In this document: one piece after another, positions 34,584 to 46,869 of the stretch
Position numbering within the stretch: position 1 is the first letter of the stretch
Layout: each line of letters opens with the position of its first letter
Source of the DNA: Vicia villosa
Lineage: Eukaryota; Streptophyta; Magnoliopsida; Fabales; Fabaceae
Assembly: GCF_029867415.1 (NCBI RefSeq)
Contig: NC_081183.1
Location: forward strand, 194,463,563 to 194,527,562
Length of the DNA: 64,000 nt
Direction of reading: 5' to 3'
Translations under genes and position numbers: made by a program
The notes under the pieces: generated by a model
What the model was told of the DNA's origin: nothing
The model's database searches: none
Seen by the model: only the letters and a program-made list of their open reading frames with translations

Positions 34584-35828
34584 TCGTACCAAACTGTTAG
34601 AAAATAAGTTTTTCCAAACCGATCAATTTATTAACGAACTAAACCGTTAAGCTATTTTTCAATTTTATTTTATCTTTTAAATTTGTTTGAAGTATTTTTT
34701 ATTTTCAATTTGATTCGGTTCAAGTTCAGTTTCAATTTGATTTAATTTGGTTCTAAAATTATCTATATATATTATAGTTTGATTCACTAAGCAAACCTAA
34801 AGTTATTTTAAATTCAGTTGGATTTAAGACTTCGGTTCAATTCTTAATTTTTTTAAACAAGTTTAGCGATAAGTGTTAATTACATTTATAAGGCAAATAA
34901 TGTTTAGCTTAATTTAGTAGATAATGTGATAGTTGAATGTCAAAGTCATGATTCCCAATTCCTTATACAATGTTTGAAGCAATTAACAACCCTATCACAC
35001 GTGCCCGTACCAAATCTATCCCCACCACTTCATTATTGTTTTTTTCTAACTTGGAATTGGGTGGGAATCTCAATGTATTTCAATGGACTCTTCAAAATGA
35101 ACAAATATTATATTTCAAGTTTGTGCAATGGGCAAAACTGTCTTTATCGAAAATTTTGCATGAGTAGCTTACATGTAGATGGTCCATTCTCCAACTTGTT
35201 CAATGCAATTATACAACTCATTTTCATTCTTGGTTTAGTACTTGTTTTAATCACTATGTCCAACACAAACATGTTATCCATTCATTGTCATTTATTTGGT
35301 GTCGATATTTTGTGAATGTTGTACCTTGTTTCTTAAACATATAGGTCAAGCAATCAATTATGGCCTTCTAGTTTTCTCTTTCCCTTTCAATTTCGTATGA
35401 TTTTACTTTCATGTTAAGGCAACTATGTGTTTTGATGCTTTATGTATGACTCATCAAATCGCGATTGTTACATTAATTTAAAAGCTTCTTATACCATATA
35501 TTTTATTTAATAAAATATACAAAATTGTGGAGATAAGAAACTCATGTAAAAAATCATATATATAAAGTTATGTTTTCTTATTTAACATTAGGTGATATTT
35601 CATATTTGCGATATAATTGATTTGAATTGGTGCTTGGTATGGGAAAGATCAATTTCATTAACTAGTGAAGTGATGAACCATCATAGGGTGATAACTTCAG
35701 TAGTTGATTTTGGGTTTTGATGCTCTAGTTTGGCTGTGAGTGTGAGGAAGAGTATTGACCAATACTCTAACACACACATAAGTTAATGACAGTTAAAAAG
35801 AAAAGTTAGGGTTAGAATAATGTGTATA
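34584..35828. other. Spacer without recognised gene
   Basis: AT-rich. A 129-codon open frame at about 34926-35315 shows no domain and no coding signature. No feature supported. Confidence 0.5.
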
Positions 35829-37122
35829 TGTTAGAAAGTATAGGATAAGTATTTCTTTTATCGTCTCCTCAGGGATTGATGCGATATTATCGCCGTTCTA
35901 CAGTTTAGTGTATTTTGAGTTAAGTTTGGGTGAAAGTTTGGTGACATGAAATGTAAATAGCATGCAAAGTAAGTAAAGACAATAAAATAGGGTTTGAAAA
36001 TGATTTGAGAAAACTGTGTCAAGATTAGTGTTCGTTAGTTTGCTTCATATGTACTCTAATGATCAATTATATGAACCTATTAATGATTAATACAACCACG
36101 TATCCTCTCGATACCGTTTATCTCTAAAGCAATATCGTGATTATTATCATATTAACCGTCAGATGATCTCTCATGCCGACAATCAACGTGATAATCTTAA
36201 AAGATTGATACAAGTGATTATCAACTGACAAATCTATCTCTAGAGTTTGTTTATTGATAGATGCATATCTTTTAGGTCTAGCTTTGAAACATATCTCTCA
36301 ATAGTGATTCAAAACAACAAATAAAACATAAATAACAAGATATTCACCATATATTAATCATCAACCAAGTTCATACATAAAAGATCAAAGAAAATACATA
36401 TTTACAAACTAACTACCTCTAATCTTGACACAAGATGAAACTTAACTCTCCATAGCCATGGAAGCTTCAACAACAAGCAACAAACCAAGATTTAGTGGCA
36501 TCAAACTCAAGAAGAATGAAGAAAGATGCTTGGAAATCTTGATTTTACACTTTTGAAATGGTTTTTCTCTCCTCTTCTGTTGCCCTAGCTTTTTCTCTAA
36601 AGTTGTGTTATCATAAAAGTTAAATGAACCACCCAAAAATATCAAGTTTAAGTGGCTAAGCACTAGAGATGAAAAAGTAGGTCCGCTAAGCGGAACAAAT
36701 AAAATATCTGTTTTGTCTTCATGGTCCGCTAAGCAGAGGGGTTCCGCTAAGCAGACTCAAATTTGATGTTCGCCTCTGCCAAGCTCCGCTAGAGGTCCGC
36801 TGAGCGGGCTTGATGACCAAAATTTTCTGCCTGCCTCCACTAGAGCTCCGCTGAGGGGACCTTCTGGTGCAATTATTCTTCTTTTGGTCTTCCAACCTCC
36901 TTGCAAGCTTGTTCTTATCATTTCTTTTCATTCCAACTTGCCAAAAATTGCTAATACCTATAAAATACATTAATAAAAGTTACTAAACTAGCTTATATAC
37001 AAAATAAACAAAAAGTTATTTATTTACATGCTATTATATAAAAAGGAAATCAAACTTGGCACAAGAGTTTAAGAAATACCACAAAATTCATATACAAAAT
37101 ATACACAATTGGGATTCTAACA
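35829..37122 (-). repeat. Solo LTR, 1294 bp, Gypsy-like
   Basis: Ends are perfect short inverted repeats, TGTTAGAA at the left and TTCTAACA at the right. The flanks GTATA (35824-35828) and GTATC (37123-37127) form a 5-bp duplication with one mismatch. No PBS or coding sequence adjoins it, so it is a solo LTR. Orientation is inferred from the TCCCTGAGGAGACGATA-like stretch (minus strand) resembling Gypsy LTR 3' parts. It contains a cluster of CCGCTAAGCGG-like motifs at 36682-36860. Confidence 0.75.
36682..36860. repeat. Cluster of TCCGCT(A/G)AGCGG-like palindromic motifs
   Basis: Six or seven copies of a near-palindrome (TCCGCTAAGCGGA at 36682, then at about 36725, 36742, 36784, 36796, 36846), each 12-14 bases with 1-3 changes, inside the solo LTR. 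Confidence 0.75.
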
Positions 37123-37127
37123 GTATC

Positions 37128-37900
37128 TTGATGTGACATCATCCATAGGCTTTTATAGTAGAGTTCTAGAGTTTTAAGGATCTAGACCCCCCCCCCCCCC
37201 CCCCCCCCCGTTTTGGACAAACGCGAGGAAGGAAAAATGTTAAAAGATTCTTTGTAGTACAATATTACAATTATGATTCTTCTAGCTGCTCTGATCAGGT
37301 GTCTTTCTTGGTCTGGTTTATCTTAGATTCTACAATGTAAGATTTTTTGATGTGAATAACTGCTGCAAAAGGCTGACATCATCAATTTGACGTCAACGGA
37401 ATGATACCAACTCCTCTGATATTTAGGTTCATAATCCTTATTATCAGGACGGCTCCTTTGAATTCTCTATCAGGCTAGATTAAAGCTATTTAGACTTTAG
37501 TCTAGACCATAACAATGCTATTACTAAAAGATGTGATAGAAAAGTTTTCAATTTCATCAATTATATACTCAATTTCATCTCCTCAAAACTTATATGCGTT
37601 TGGAGTTTCTTGAATTATCTTTGTATTATTCTCTTGATAAGGACAATCCAAGTGCATTGGTTCATTTACATAAGTAAACCGATAGACCAATGCATTCTTC
37701 TGATGGTTAGCATTAATTTCTTCTTGAACTAGAGGGGGGAGGTTGCTAGTGCATATTTTCTAACAGTTCAATCTTGTATTTATAGATGATTTGTTCTCCA
37801 TTATTAACATTTGATGCGTCAATCATTATTTTTCAGGGTGTAAGGACCACATGTAATTCATCTTCATCCTATTGAATTTCTATTATTGTTTATTATTAAC
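37128..37900. other. Spacer with poly(C) tract
   Basis: Non-coding. An uninterrupted run of 23 C lies at 37187-37209. The left border of the following Athila LTR falls in or just after this stretch and could not be fixed. Confidence 0.5.
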
Positions 37901-39495
37901 ACATTTTGTGAGTTAATACATACTCTAATCTTCTAGGTTATTATTAATTAATTAGCTTTTTAATTATGATTTTATTTCTTTTTAATTGTTTTTGCAAGAA
38001 TTATCTTGGAGCATAATAGGTGCTCTCTTTTGTTGTTTTAATGTGTTTTTACTTGTTTCAAGGCTATTTATGTCGAGCTGAGGTACGACTGCGACAGTCT
38101 GTAGAAAGGAACACAAACTGAAGCAAGAAAGAACCTAGCTAAAGGGAAAAAGAATGAGGAATTCTGCTGGTTTTCTAGGGCAAACGTGGAATGGCGGAAT
38201 GCTGGAAGCATTGGAGGGAAATATTTGTTGTGATAAGAAGAAAATTTCATTTGAATCAAAGGATAAGGATAAGAGGCCCTAGAAGACAAAAGCATAGTAC
38301 GATAGTATACTGCACAATCTGTCCAGCGCCGCCTGCACCTCTGTTGTGGCAGTATGTCATATTACACCTTGTCTCCCACCAATAATTCATGTACCCGTTT
38401 CCTTGTTAGCCACGCAGAGGAGTTTGAATGGTTAAGTTGATTTTGTGATGGGTTTGATGTGATTTCCTCATTTTTGGCTCATGATCCTAGATAACACAAG
38501 AACCATAGTTGGGGACTATAAATAGGACCTTGATGATATTGAGAAATGAGTTCAACAATTCCAAGAGAAATACAAAAGTTATAATTGTGAGGAATATTGG
38601 AGAGTAGAAGAATTTTTCTTCTTCTCACCCAATCATGTACCAACTGTTAAGCCCTGGCACGATTGGATTTATCTCTTGAAGATTATCCATCTCAAGATGT
38701 TCTCAAGTCTCTCTTAGGTTTATATATCTTTTTCATTATGTGTTTTAAGATGTTCCTTTTGAGAACCATGTTTGTAGTTTATACTCTGCTCAATATGAGC
38801 TAAACCTATTGTAGTTGAGAAATGTGAAGTTAAAATTAAGTTGTTTTATGTGATATGATGTGTGATTAAGTGACTTGTTTTATTATTTGTTAACCTGTTA
38901 TAAGTCTATTTCTTTGCCTGATCAACTTAGGAGTAGATAACATGTTGTTGTGAGAGATCCAACAACAAGTGGTTTTCTTAGGAAAAATGGTTGAAAGAGT
39001 AGGATAGAGATATTCACTTGCCTAGCTTGCTTAGAGATAACAAGATGCAACTATTGGGGATTTCAGAATACAAACAGACTTATATTAGGGTTATAAGTGA
39101 GGTTTAGAGATTTGTTCCATTGCCCTTTATATACATGCTTTGATGTTGTAGAGATAAACCGCATGATCATTATGACCTCACGTGTCACGACAATGCACAT
39201 CAGCATAGATATTCACCTCTAAAATATTAATGGATCATAGCTCAACTAATTAACTCTTGATATATTTCCACTCTTCTATTCAGAATATTAACACTATTTT
39301 AGGTAAATACCGAGCACAACAAATCACATATTATTTTTCTATCTGCTCATGCTTGAGAACCTAAATATAACTAACTATTAAATCAATCTAAGTAATTACA
39401 TATTTCCCTGTGGGTACGATACTATTTCTCTATCACTTGATGCAATCAAATATACATGTATATTTGCATGTGGAACAACATTAATTCAAGCAACA
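37901..39495 (+). repeat. 5' LTR of an Athila-like Gypsy element (start approximate)
   Basis: Ends CAACA at 39495, seven bases before the primer-binding site. A TATA box ACTATAAATAGG sits near 38515. The downstream leader and gag fix the identity. The 3' LTR is missing, so the 5' border is only an estimate. Confidence 0.6.
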
Positions 39496-39501
39496 AGTTT
39501 T

Positions 39502-39519
39502 TGGCGCCATTGTCGGGGA
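39502..39519 (+). other. Primer-binding site, tRNA-Asp type
   Basis: TGGCGCCATTGTCGGGGA matches the usual Athila/Tat PBS TGGCGCCGTTGCCGGGGA with two changes. Confidence 0.8.
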
Positions 39520-39627
39520 TATATTTAGTTACATTTCTGATTTTGTGTTTATTTGTTTGTGTTTTATAGCATTTGAGCTTTTAGCGTTTGTTGTAATCTG
39601 GTGTCACAAAAGGTTTTTAGCTCTTGT

Positions 39628-40130
39628 ATGCATAGGTCGATACGTCCAGTTTACAGTGGATATCCTGAACCTGAAAGAACTCTTAGAGCGCTAAGAAGAC
39701 AACAATGCGGTGCACATCTACTAGAGAACTCAATTAAGCTATTGCTAATTTGGAACACTTTTATTAACTAGAAATACCTGAGGAAGAAGTACAAGAGGAG
39801 ACAATCCCTGTCATGGCTGATAATGATATTATTGGGATTGCCAAAGATAGGGCACACAGCATCAGAGACTTCACAATCTTTGATCCAAACGCCATGAGTA
39901 GTGGTATCATCTTACAAGAAATTACTGCAACCCAGTTTGAATTCAAACATATGATGTTTCAGATGCTACAAAGAACTGGTCAGTACTTAGGGTCTCCTAA
40001 TGAAGATCCTCATTTGCACTTACGACAGTTCTTGGATGTTGCTAGTAATTTCAAGATTCCAAGCATGATTGATGATGCCTTTCGGTTGAGGCTGTTTCCT
40101 TATTCTCTAAGGGATAGAGCCAAGAGTCGC
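39628..40130 (+). pseudogene. Athila gag, first part
   Basis: Starts MHRSIRPVYSGYPEPERTLR, is frameshifted near 39760, then continues in another frame with the Athila gag core (FEFKHMMFQMLQRTGQYLG; PNEDPHLHLRQFLDV; RLFPYSLRDRAKS). The break at about 40130 is the edge of an inserted LTR; gag resumes at 43460. Confidence 0.8.
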
Positions 40131-43100
40131 CATCGACTTTTATTTTATCCAATTTTATTAGGAAAGGTATAAAAGAACAGGAAAGACCTTTAAAAGATTT
40201 TGAGTTTGGGGGTAGATTATACAAAGGGAGGGTGTTAGCACCCTTTGTATCCATGGTTATGCATGGGCTCTTAATTGCTTAACTCACTTTGTTTGACGTA
40301 TGTGTGTGTGTGTGTGTGTTTGAAAAAGTATTTGGAGTGCCAATAGCAAGGCAGACTTTGTAATGATTCTTGTACGAATGTATACAAAGTGTTTATGAAA
40401 TTTTTTGTTTGAAAGCGTGAGATGTGAAAATGAGTTTGAGTGTGAGCAAGCAATTAGGAGCACCTACCAACTAATTAATAGTCTTTCCTATTCAATTATG
40501 TTTCCTTTGGAGATAGTATTATCCATGCCATTAGTTGGTAGGAAACCCTATCTATTGGATGTGAAGGGACAGGCGTAGGGTCGTCGTATGGTCATAGAAG
40601 GCAACATCTAAGGATACCTTAGCAATTCAAAGGGACTATCATCATTTTATCGTAGGGTCATCGAGGGACAGGGTCATTTGTTCGTAGGCAACTTAAAGGG
40701 TCATCGAGGGACTATGATCTTTATATCGAAGGGACTATGATGATTTTATTCGTAGGAAACTTTGCTAAGATATCCCTACGTTCGAGGGACATGACCATGT
40801 AATCGTAAGGCAACAAGAGAGGTTGCCCTAAAGGTGAGTGTGTGAGAAGTGTGTTGATTCAGTTATTTTATCTTGAAATTAAGGTTATCTATGTCCAGTT
40901 TTAGTCTTACCATACAATGCTATTAACATACATTTAACAGTTAAATAGACGTCATAAAGTGCAGAAGGTAAAGTGCGGAAATGTAAACCCTAATTAAACT
41001 ATTACATGGCTTCGGGGCAGATACATAATAATAAAAACCTTGCGGAAAAATAAAGTGCGGAAAGATAAAAGCCCTAATTAAACTATTACATCTCATGAGC
41101 AATTACATAATTGATAAAAATATGCGAGGAAAGTAAATAGCGAATGAATTGAAAAGTCGAGAAATTTAATTATGAAGGAAGAATTAGGGTTAGAAAATAT
41201 TTAAGGTTAATGTCAATAAAAATCTAAATCCTAATTTAATTATGAAGACAAATCCTAATTCTAATTAATTAATAAAATTAAATTAAATTATCTAATCAAA
41301 TCTAATTAAATCTAAATAAATCTCTAATTGATTTTAATTATTAAATCCTAAAATATCAAATCCTAGTTAAGTCAATTAAAATTAATATTAAGAAAATAAA
41401 TCAATTAACCTAATTCTAATTATTTTTTATATTTTTTTATGATTGAAATAACGTCCTATACTAATTATCCCAATTACCTAATTCTAATGGTTGTATTTTA
41501 ATGGTGGTTAATTAAATAGTAAATAATTAATTAAGTTAAAGAATAATTAGAAAAGAAGAGAAGGTTAGAAAATTGATGAAAAAAGGTGTAGGACACCCGG
41601 GTTTGAACCCAGGTTCCTATGGTGATTGGTCTCCCATGCTTGCCAGGTCAACTGTAGTGATTAATTGTTAGTGGAACACAAACAAATAATAAATAGAAAA
41701 CGTGATGTTAAATGGTTAGTCAAAAAGCAAAGTCAAAAGTGGTCCCCATGCATACTGCACAAGCCAATCGTAACGCACCAAAACGCCACACGTTCATCTG
41801 CTTCATCTTTTAAACTTGGGTAATTTAGCTACGAAATAGCTACGTTTTTGCTACGAGGTCTGCAAATTAGCTACGATTTCTGTTACTTTCAAAACTTGGC
41901 TTGTAGCTATAAATTAGCTACGAATTAGCTATGGTTTTATGTAGTTAATACCTACAAATTTCAAACTCATAAAATACGATGAATAAATTGCACACAGGGG
42001 CATGGTTCGATTGTAAACTTCCTTCTGAGCACGATGGTGGCCTTCGTTTGGCCTAGAAACGTCTGCAAACATAAAAACGACAGCATGCATCTAATGTGCC
42101 CTAACAATGGCACAACGTGTTCTGGGCATTAAAGCTTCGTACCAAGGGTTCAAACCCTTTAGCACCTCAAGAGTGGAATGGAATGATTGGAATGCTCTGA
42201 ATATTGCTAGAAACCAAGTTTAATCGTGCTCCCATTCTTGAAGATTTTTGCAAATTTGAGACCCTATTCCTTGGCAATCTTTTTCGTCCCCTTGGCATTT
42301 GAATAGGTTTGTGTACTTATAAGGAATGAATTAGGGCAACTTGTGGGCTTGGACTTCGAGTTATTAGTAAAATTGAAATTTGATTCAAAAATATATTAAA
42401 TCTTTCTAAATTTGGATGATATTCCTTCATAACCAAGCTAGCACGAATTTATACTCTCTTATGATGTTATCTGGGCTTTTAAATGATTAAAACCAAAGTC
42501 ATGCATTTAAATTCAATTATTTTGTAATTTTACTTAATTTATTTGACTTTTAATTGAATAAAATTCAAATAAATATAAATAAAGGTCACAAAAATATGAT
42601 AATGAATTTAAAGGTCATATTTTAGGTTAAGATCATGCTTGAAGTCCAAATCTTAGGCCCATTAGTCAAAATATTCCAATTTGCTCAAAGTGACTTTTAT
42701 GCATTTCTCAAATATTGACCAACTTGTGCAATCCATAACTTCCTCAATTCTTGTCATATGAAGGTGTTATTGGACTTTTTAGAAACCTTAAGATGTCTAC
42801 TACGACCTCTTGGTGGTCATTTGTTCATTTGGAGCTTTCACCTTTATGTAAATTACTTTGACAAATGATGTGTATTTGTTGACTTTCAAGACGACATGTA
42901 ATGTTTTGGCTTATATCTTTCAAATGAAGCATCTTTGGCCTTGCCTTAGGTTTGACAAAGTTGTAGAGGATTGAATTTCCTTCAAAATGAGCTTTGGTTG
43001 AGAAATTTCTAATAAAGCATGTGAAAGTTATGCTTGGTCAAAGTTTAGTTGACTTTTGCCTTAAAAAGCCCTAATTTAGTAACTTTGACTTTTGATGATC

Positions 43101-43459
43101 TTTGAGATTTTCTTGATGAATCATGATCAAGCCTTGATCAAATGATGAGTGTGGCCTCCAATCCTTGATGTTGCTCAAAAATCTTGAAGTTTGACTGTAT
43201 ATTGACCATAGTTGACTTTTAGGTCAACATAGTCAATTGTTGATCATTTGAGCAATTGACTGAGCAATCTTGTATTGTGAGGCTTGAAACTTGGCATGGA
43301 GATAGTTTGAGACATATGAGGTACCATGAAGTCCACTTGAGGCCTTGGAAGTTCCATATTCTTGACAGAAATCAAAACCCTAATTTGAGGCTCATTGCTT
43401 AGGAGATTTCTTGAAACAAATTGTCTTGAAGATGTGAGGGAAAATTTGAGGGTGCAACA
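40131..43459 (-). repeat. Ogre-like LTR inserted in Athila gag, minus orientation, 3' end eroded
   Basis: The minus-strand start TGTTGCACCCTCAAATTTTC is at 43459. Near the other end the minus strand reads AAAGTCGATGGCGACTCTTG, the same 3' region as the LTR at 49256-52944 (AAAGTCGGCGGTAACTCTTG). Both share a degenerate array of GTCCCTCGA/TTGCCTACGA units (40560-40840 here), the phrase GATACAAAGGGTGCT, and A-box/B-box-like sequence. A (TG)n run lies at about 40301-40320. No internal region follows, so it is a solo LTR. The last 50 or so bases are missing, so no target-site duplication is visible. Confidence 0.75.
41596..41650 (-). other. tRNA-like module in Ogre-like LTR
   Basis: On the minus strand TGGCAAGCATGG (box A-like) is followed by CTGGGTTCAAACCCGGGTG (box B, 41596-41610). 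It resembles a tRNA 3' half; no full cloverleaf. Probably tRNA-derived. Confidence 0.45.
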
Positions 43460-43789
43460 AATTCTTTAGAGCCTAATTTCATTGTCACATGGAATGACTA
43501 AGCTCAGAAATTTTTGGCTAAGTATTTTCCTCCTTCCAAGAATGCCAAGATGATAAATGAAATCACTTCATTTAGGTAAGGAGATGACGAGTTTTTGTTT
43601 GATGCATGGAAAAGATTCAAGGAATTGCTTAGACAATGTCCACACTATGGCATACCCATATGGATTCAACTTGAAACATTTTACAATGGGTTGATTACTC
43701 CTTCAAGGAATATGCTAGATGCCTCAAGTGGTGGAGCTCTTTTTTCTAAGTCTTATGAAGAAGGTTATAGATTGATTGAGAGTATTACG
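43460..43789 (+). pseudogene. Athila gag, middle part
   Basis: Continues the broken gag: NSLEPN, AKYFPPSKNAKM, then DAWKRFKELLRQCPHYGIP and LIESIT, matching Athila gag in order, with an in-frame stop near 43500. Bordered on both sides by insertions. Confidence 0.8.
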
Positions 43790-46700
43790 ATATACGTCAC
43801 AATATTTCAGCCAAAATGACATACGTCATAATATCTCACATAAATTCATATAAGTTCACACATCAAATCACATAAACTCATAATCACACAAATGAAATGC
43901 GACTCTAACAAATGCACATGCATGTGGTACCCAGGGCTTCAGCCCCCATCTCCAATCTGTACCCTGAAGAGCTTCATCAATTGAAGTTGGCTCAATCATA
44001 GAAACTAATCCAAATAGTGAATTTTCATTATTTCTGAGAAAAGATATAGTTCTGATGGGGTCATCTTTGTTTCCAAGTATGACATCTTCTGGATGATGTG
44101 TAGTGAGTCTCAAAAATCTTTTGAGAGAGGGTTTTTCAGAAATACTGAAATTCTCCATACTGATGTATTTTCAGCTTCTGAATCTTCAGAGTTTGTGACC
44201 TGTACTTCCGTATCTGCAAAATTTTCAAATTGCATTGGCTTTTGATGGTCAAGCTTATCATCAAATTTGATATTGATTTATTCTTCAACAATCAAGGTTT
44301 CTGTATTATATACTCTATAGCCTTTTGAGCGTTCAGAGTATCCCAGCAGAAAACACTTTTGTGCTTTAGAATTAAACTTGTCCAGATGTTCTTTAGTATT
44401 TAGAATATAGCAAGTACATCCAAATGGATGAAAATATGATATGTTTGGTTTTCTATTCTTCCACAGTTCATAGGGAGTCTTTTGAAGAATGGTTCTTATG
44501 TAAATTTTATTTTGAATATAACATGTTGTGTTTACTGCTTCTGTCCAGAAATGTTTAGCCATATTAGTTTCATTAATCATAGTCCTAGCCATTTCTTGTA
44601 ATGTTCTATTATTACGTTCTACAACTCCATTTTGTTGAGGAGTTCTAGGACAGGAGAAATTATGAGAGATTCCATTATCTTTAAAAAACTTCTCAAAGAG
44701 ATGATTCTCAAATTCTCCTCCATGATCACTTCTGACCTTTTAGATTTTAAGCTCTTTTTCATTTTGAACTTGGTTACAGAAGTCAAAGAACAAAGTATGT
44801 GACTAATCTTTGTGTTTTAAGAATTTTACCCATGTCCATCGGATGTAGTCATCAACAATAACCAATCAGTACTTCTTACCTCTGATTGATGCAGTTTTAA
44901 CAGGACCAAATAAATCAATATGCAGATGTTCTAATGGTCTAGAGGAGGAAATAACATTTTAAATTTGAAATAAGTTTTTGAAAACTTTCCCTTCTGACAT
45001 TTTGTAATCTTGACTATTATCTATAAATAGAGGCATCACAACAGGCATAAGCCTTCGTCACTGTTTGCCAATCCAGGCCATCACAAGAATGCAATACGCC
45101 TATATCACAAATGTTACCAATAATTAGAGGTAACTCAACGTCACTTTATTTCCTGCATTTTGTAGTAATCACAAAATCATCGCATCATCACTGGCCATAG
45201 GCCTACCACTTAATATCACCACGTCACAACAGCACGTCAACAACAATGCATACACAACAAGTCATCAATTATAATCGACAATCATCACAAATCGTCACAA
45301 ATAATACAACGGAAAATCACAAAATTCATAATGTTCATCGCATCACAACATCGCCAAAACATCACCAAAAATACAGGTACCGAATCATTTTCGGACACTC
45401 CTAATTTATTCTATTCGGGGTTAAATTAGCTCTGGTCTACCATTTATTTATTTTCTAATCACTAATTATTTATTTAATTTCTGTCACTGATATGTCGCTA
45501 ATTTATTAGTCGGCTACTTCACAAAATTATTCTGCTAAATACTAACTTGCTATTATCAAGTTGCTCTATTAAACATAACCAGAATTATGTTCTACTGTTC
45601 CTGTTACCAACTTATCATTTTCTATTTCTACTGATTCACTTAATTGATCTTAAGCTCTTAAATTAATCTAACAGGTACCTATTAATGCTAATTATAAAAC
45701 TCAGTACCTATTACTAGTTAATTAAGTAAACAAGAGTATATGAGAAATAGTAGGGACATGTTAAATATATCACTGAGAGAGAGTAAGTGTGCCTATTTTA
45801 AAGAAAATTGGAAATGAAACAATGTTGATGGCCCCCATCCCATGTATGGGGGCGCCCACCCCAGGGGCAAGGGGCACCCACCCCACACTCTGGTGGCCCC
45901 CACCCTCTAATATTTTCTTTAAGGGGCGCCCACCCCTTTTGTTGGTGGCCCCCACCCCTAAATTTCCTTCCTCTCCCAATATTTCGTTCACAGACCCAAT
46001 TTTTCCCATTACGGTCTCAGTTTTCAGTCCACAAACAATTATTGATTTCAGAAAATTTCACCGTCACAACATCACTAACAACCCAAATTATTTTCCAATC
46101 ACAGGAAACATCATCGATTATAATTTCTAATTCATTTCAATCATCACAGATAACATAATTCAACATTAATCATATAGCAGCAAGTTTTCACACAAAATTT
46201 CCAAGAACAACACACAACAGTTATCACACATATCACAAAATTAACTGGAACAAAGAGATAGTATCAATTCCCTAAACCCCACATACGGTTCATCATATCC
46301 CCGTTTATAGAGCAAGAACCCCACCCTTACCTTGTATTTGGAGTCCGCTCTACAATTTCCGGTCGAATTCCTAACTTCCGGCTTCGCATAATTCTTTCGG
46401 TTTCTTTTCTCTTCTTTTATGCAATCTCTTCTCATACCAACACCAAACCTTTATTCCTCTTCTGATAGCAATGTTTCCAAAAAACCGACTGCTACTTCAA
46501 TTCTCTAATGCCTCCAAAATTATGTTTTTCTAGTTTTCTCCCAAACCTAAGTGTCATACTTCTCAATTTGGGCCTAACTAAAATTATTCACGTACAGAGT
46601 ATTATTCACAAGCCCATATATTTAATATGGTATACCTCCTTTTTACTCTATGTCTCAAATTCTCGGTCTAATCTTAATTACTCAAAAAAATCCCAAAACG

Positions 46701-46869
46701 CCAAATATTATTCTAATAATATTTCTAATACTGAAAATATTAAAATTCACGATTAACTCTTGACCCGCTATCCCGTAAAAATACCGACTCAGTCGCTCAA
46801 AATACGCCAAAACTCAATAAATATTAGAATAATCCAAATTAAATAATAAATCAAAATACAGGTGTTACA
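43790..46869 (-). repeat. LTR of a second Gypsy family (Tekay-like), minus orientation, with nested Copia fragment
   Basis: The minus strand begins TGTAACACCTGTATTTTG at 46869, as in legume Tekay chromovirus LTRs. Athila coding resumes right after it (TDASKVACVYCG). The left part at 43790-43951 and the right part from about 45010 appear to be one LTR split by a Copia piece. At 45829-45960 it holds a GC-rich array of GGCGCCCACCCC/GGTGGCCCCCACCC units. Family name from LTR start only. Confidence 0.6.
43952..45008 (-). pseudogene. SIRE-type Copia integrase fragment, nested
   Basis: Minus strand, several stops. The integrase core is readable: LEHLHIDLFGPVKTASIRGK, IVDDYIRWTWVKF, VRSDHGGEFEN and QQNGVVERNNRTLQEMARTM (the D, D, E context), then FLLGYSERSKGYRVYN, and finally the start of the reverse transcriptase region (GLVSMIEPTSIDEALQGTDW), where it stops abruptly at 43952. 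No LTRs adjoin it. Confidence 0.8.

Noticed and set aside
34926..35315. 129-codon open frame
   Set aside because: No domain, no similar protein known to me, AT-rich surroundings and no promoter or poly(A) context.
40560..40840. CRISPR-like regular repeats (GTCCCTCGA / TTGCCTACGA)
   Set aside because: Units are degenerate and unevenly spaced, are shared with the LTR at 51600-51800, and the genome is eukaryotic.
45770..46130. Overlapping open frames on both strands in the GGCGCCCACCCC array
   Set aside because: Low-complexity repeat inside an LTR; no codon structure or domain.
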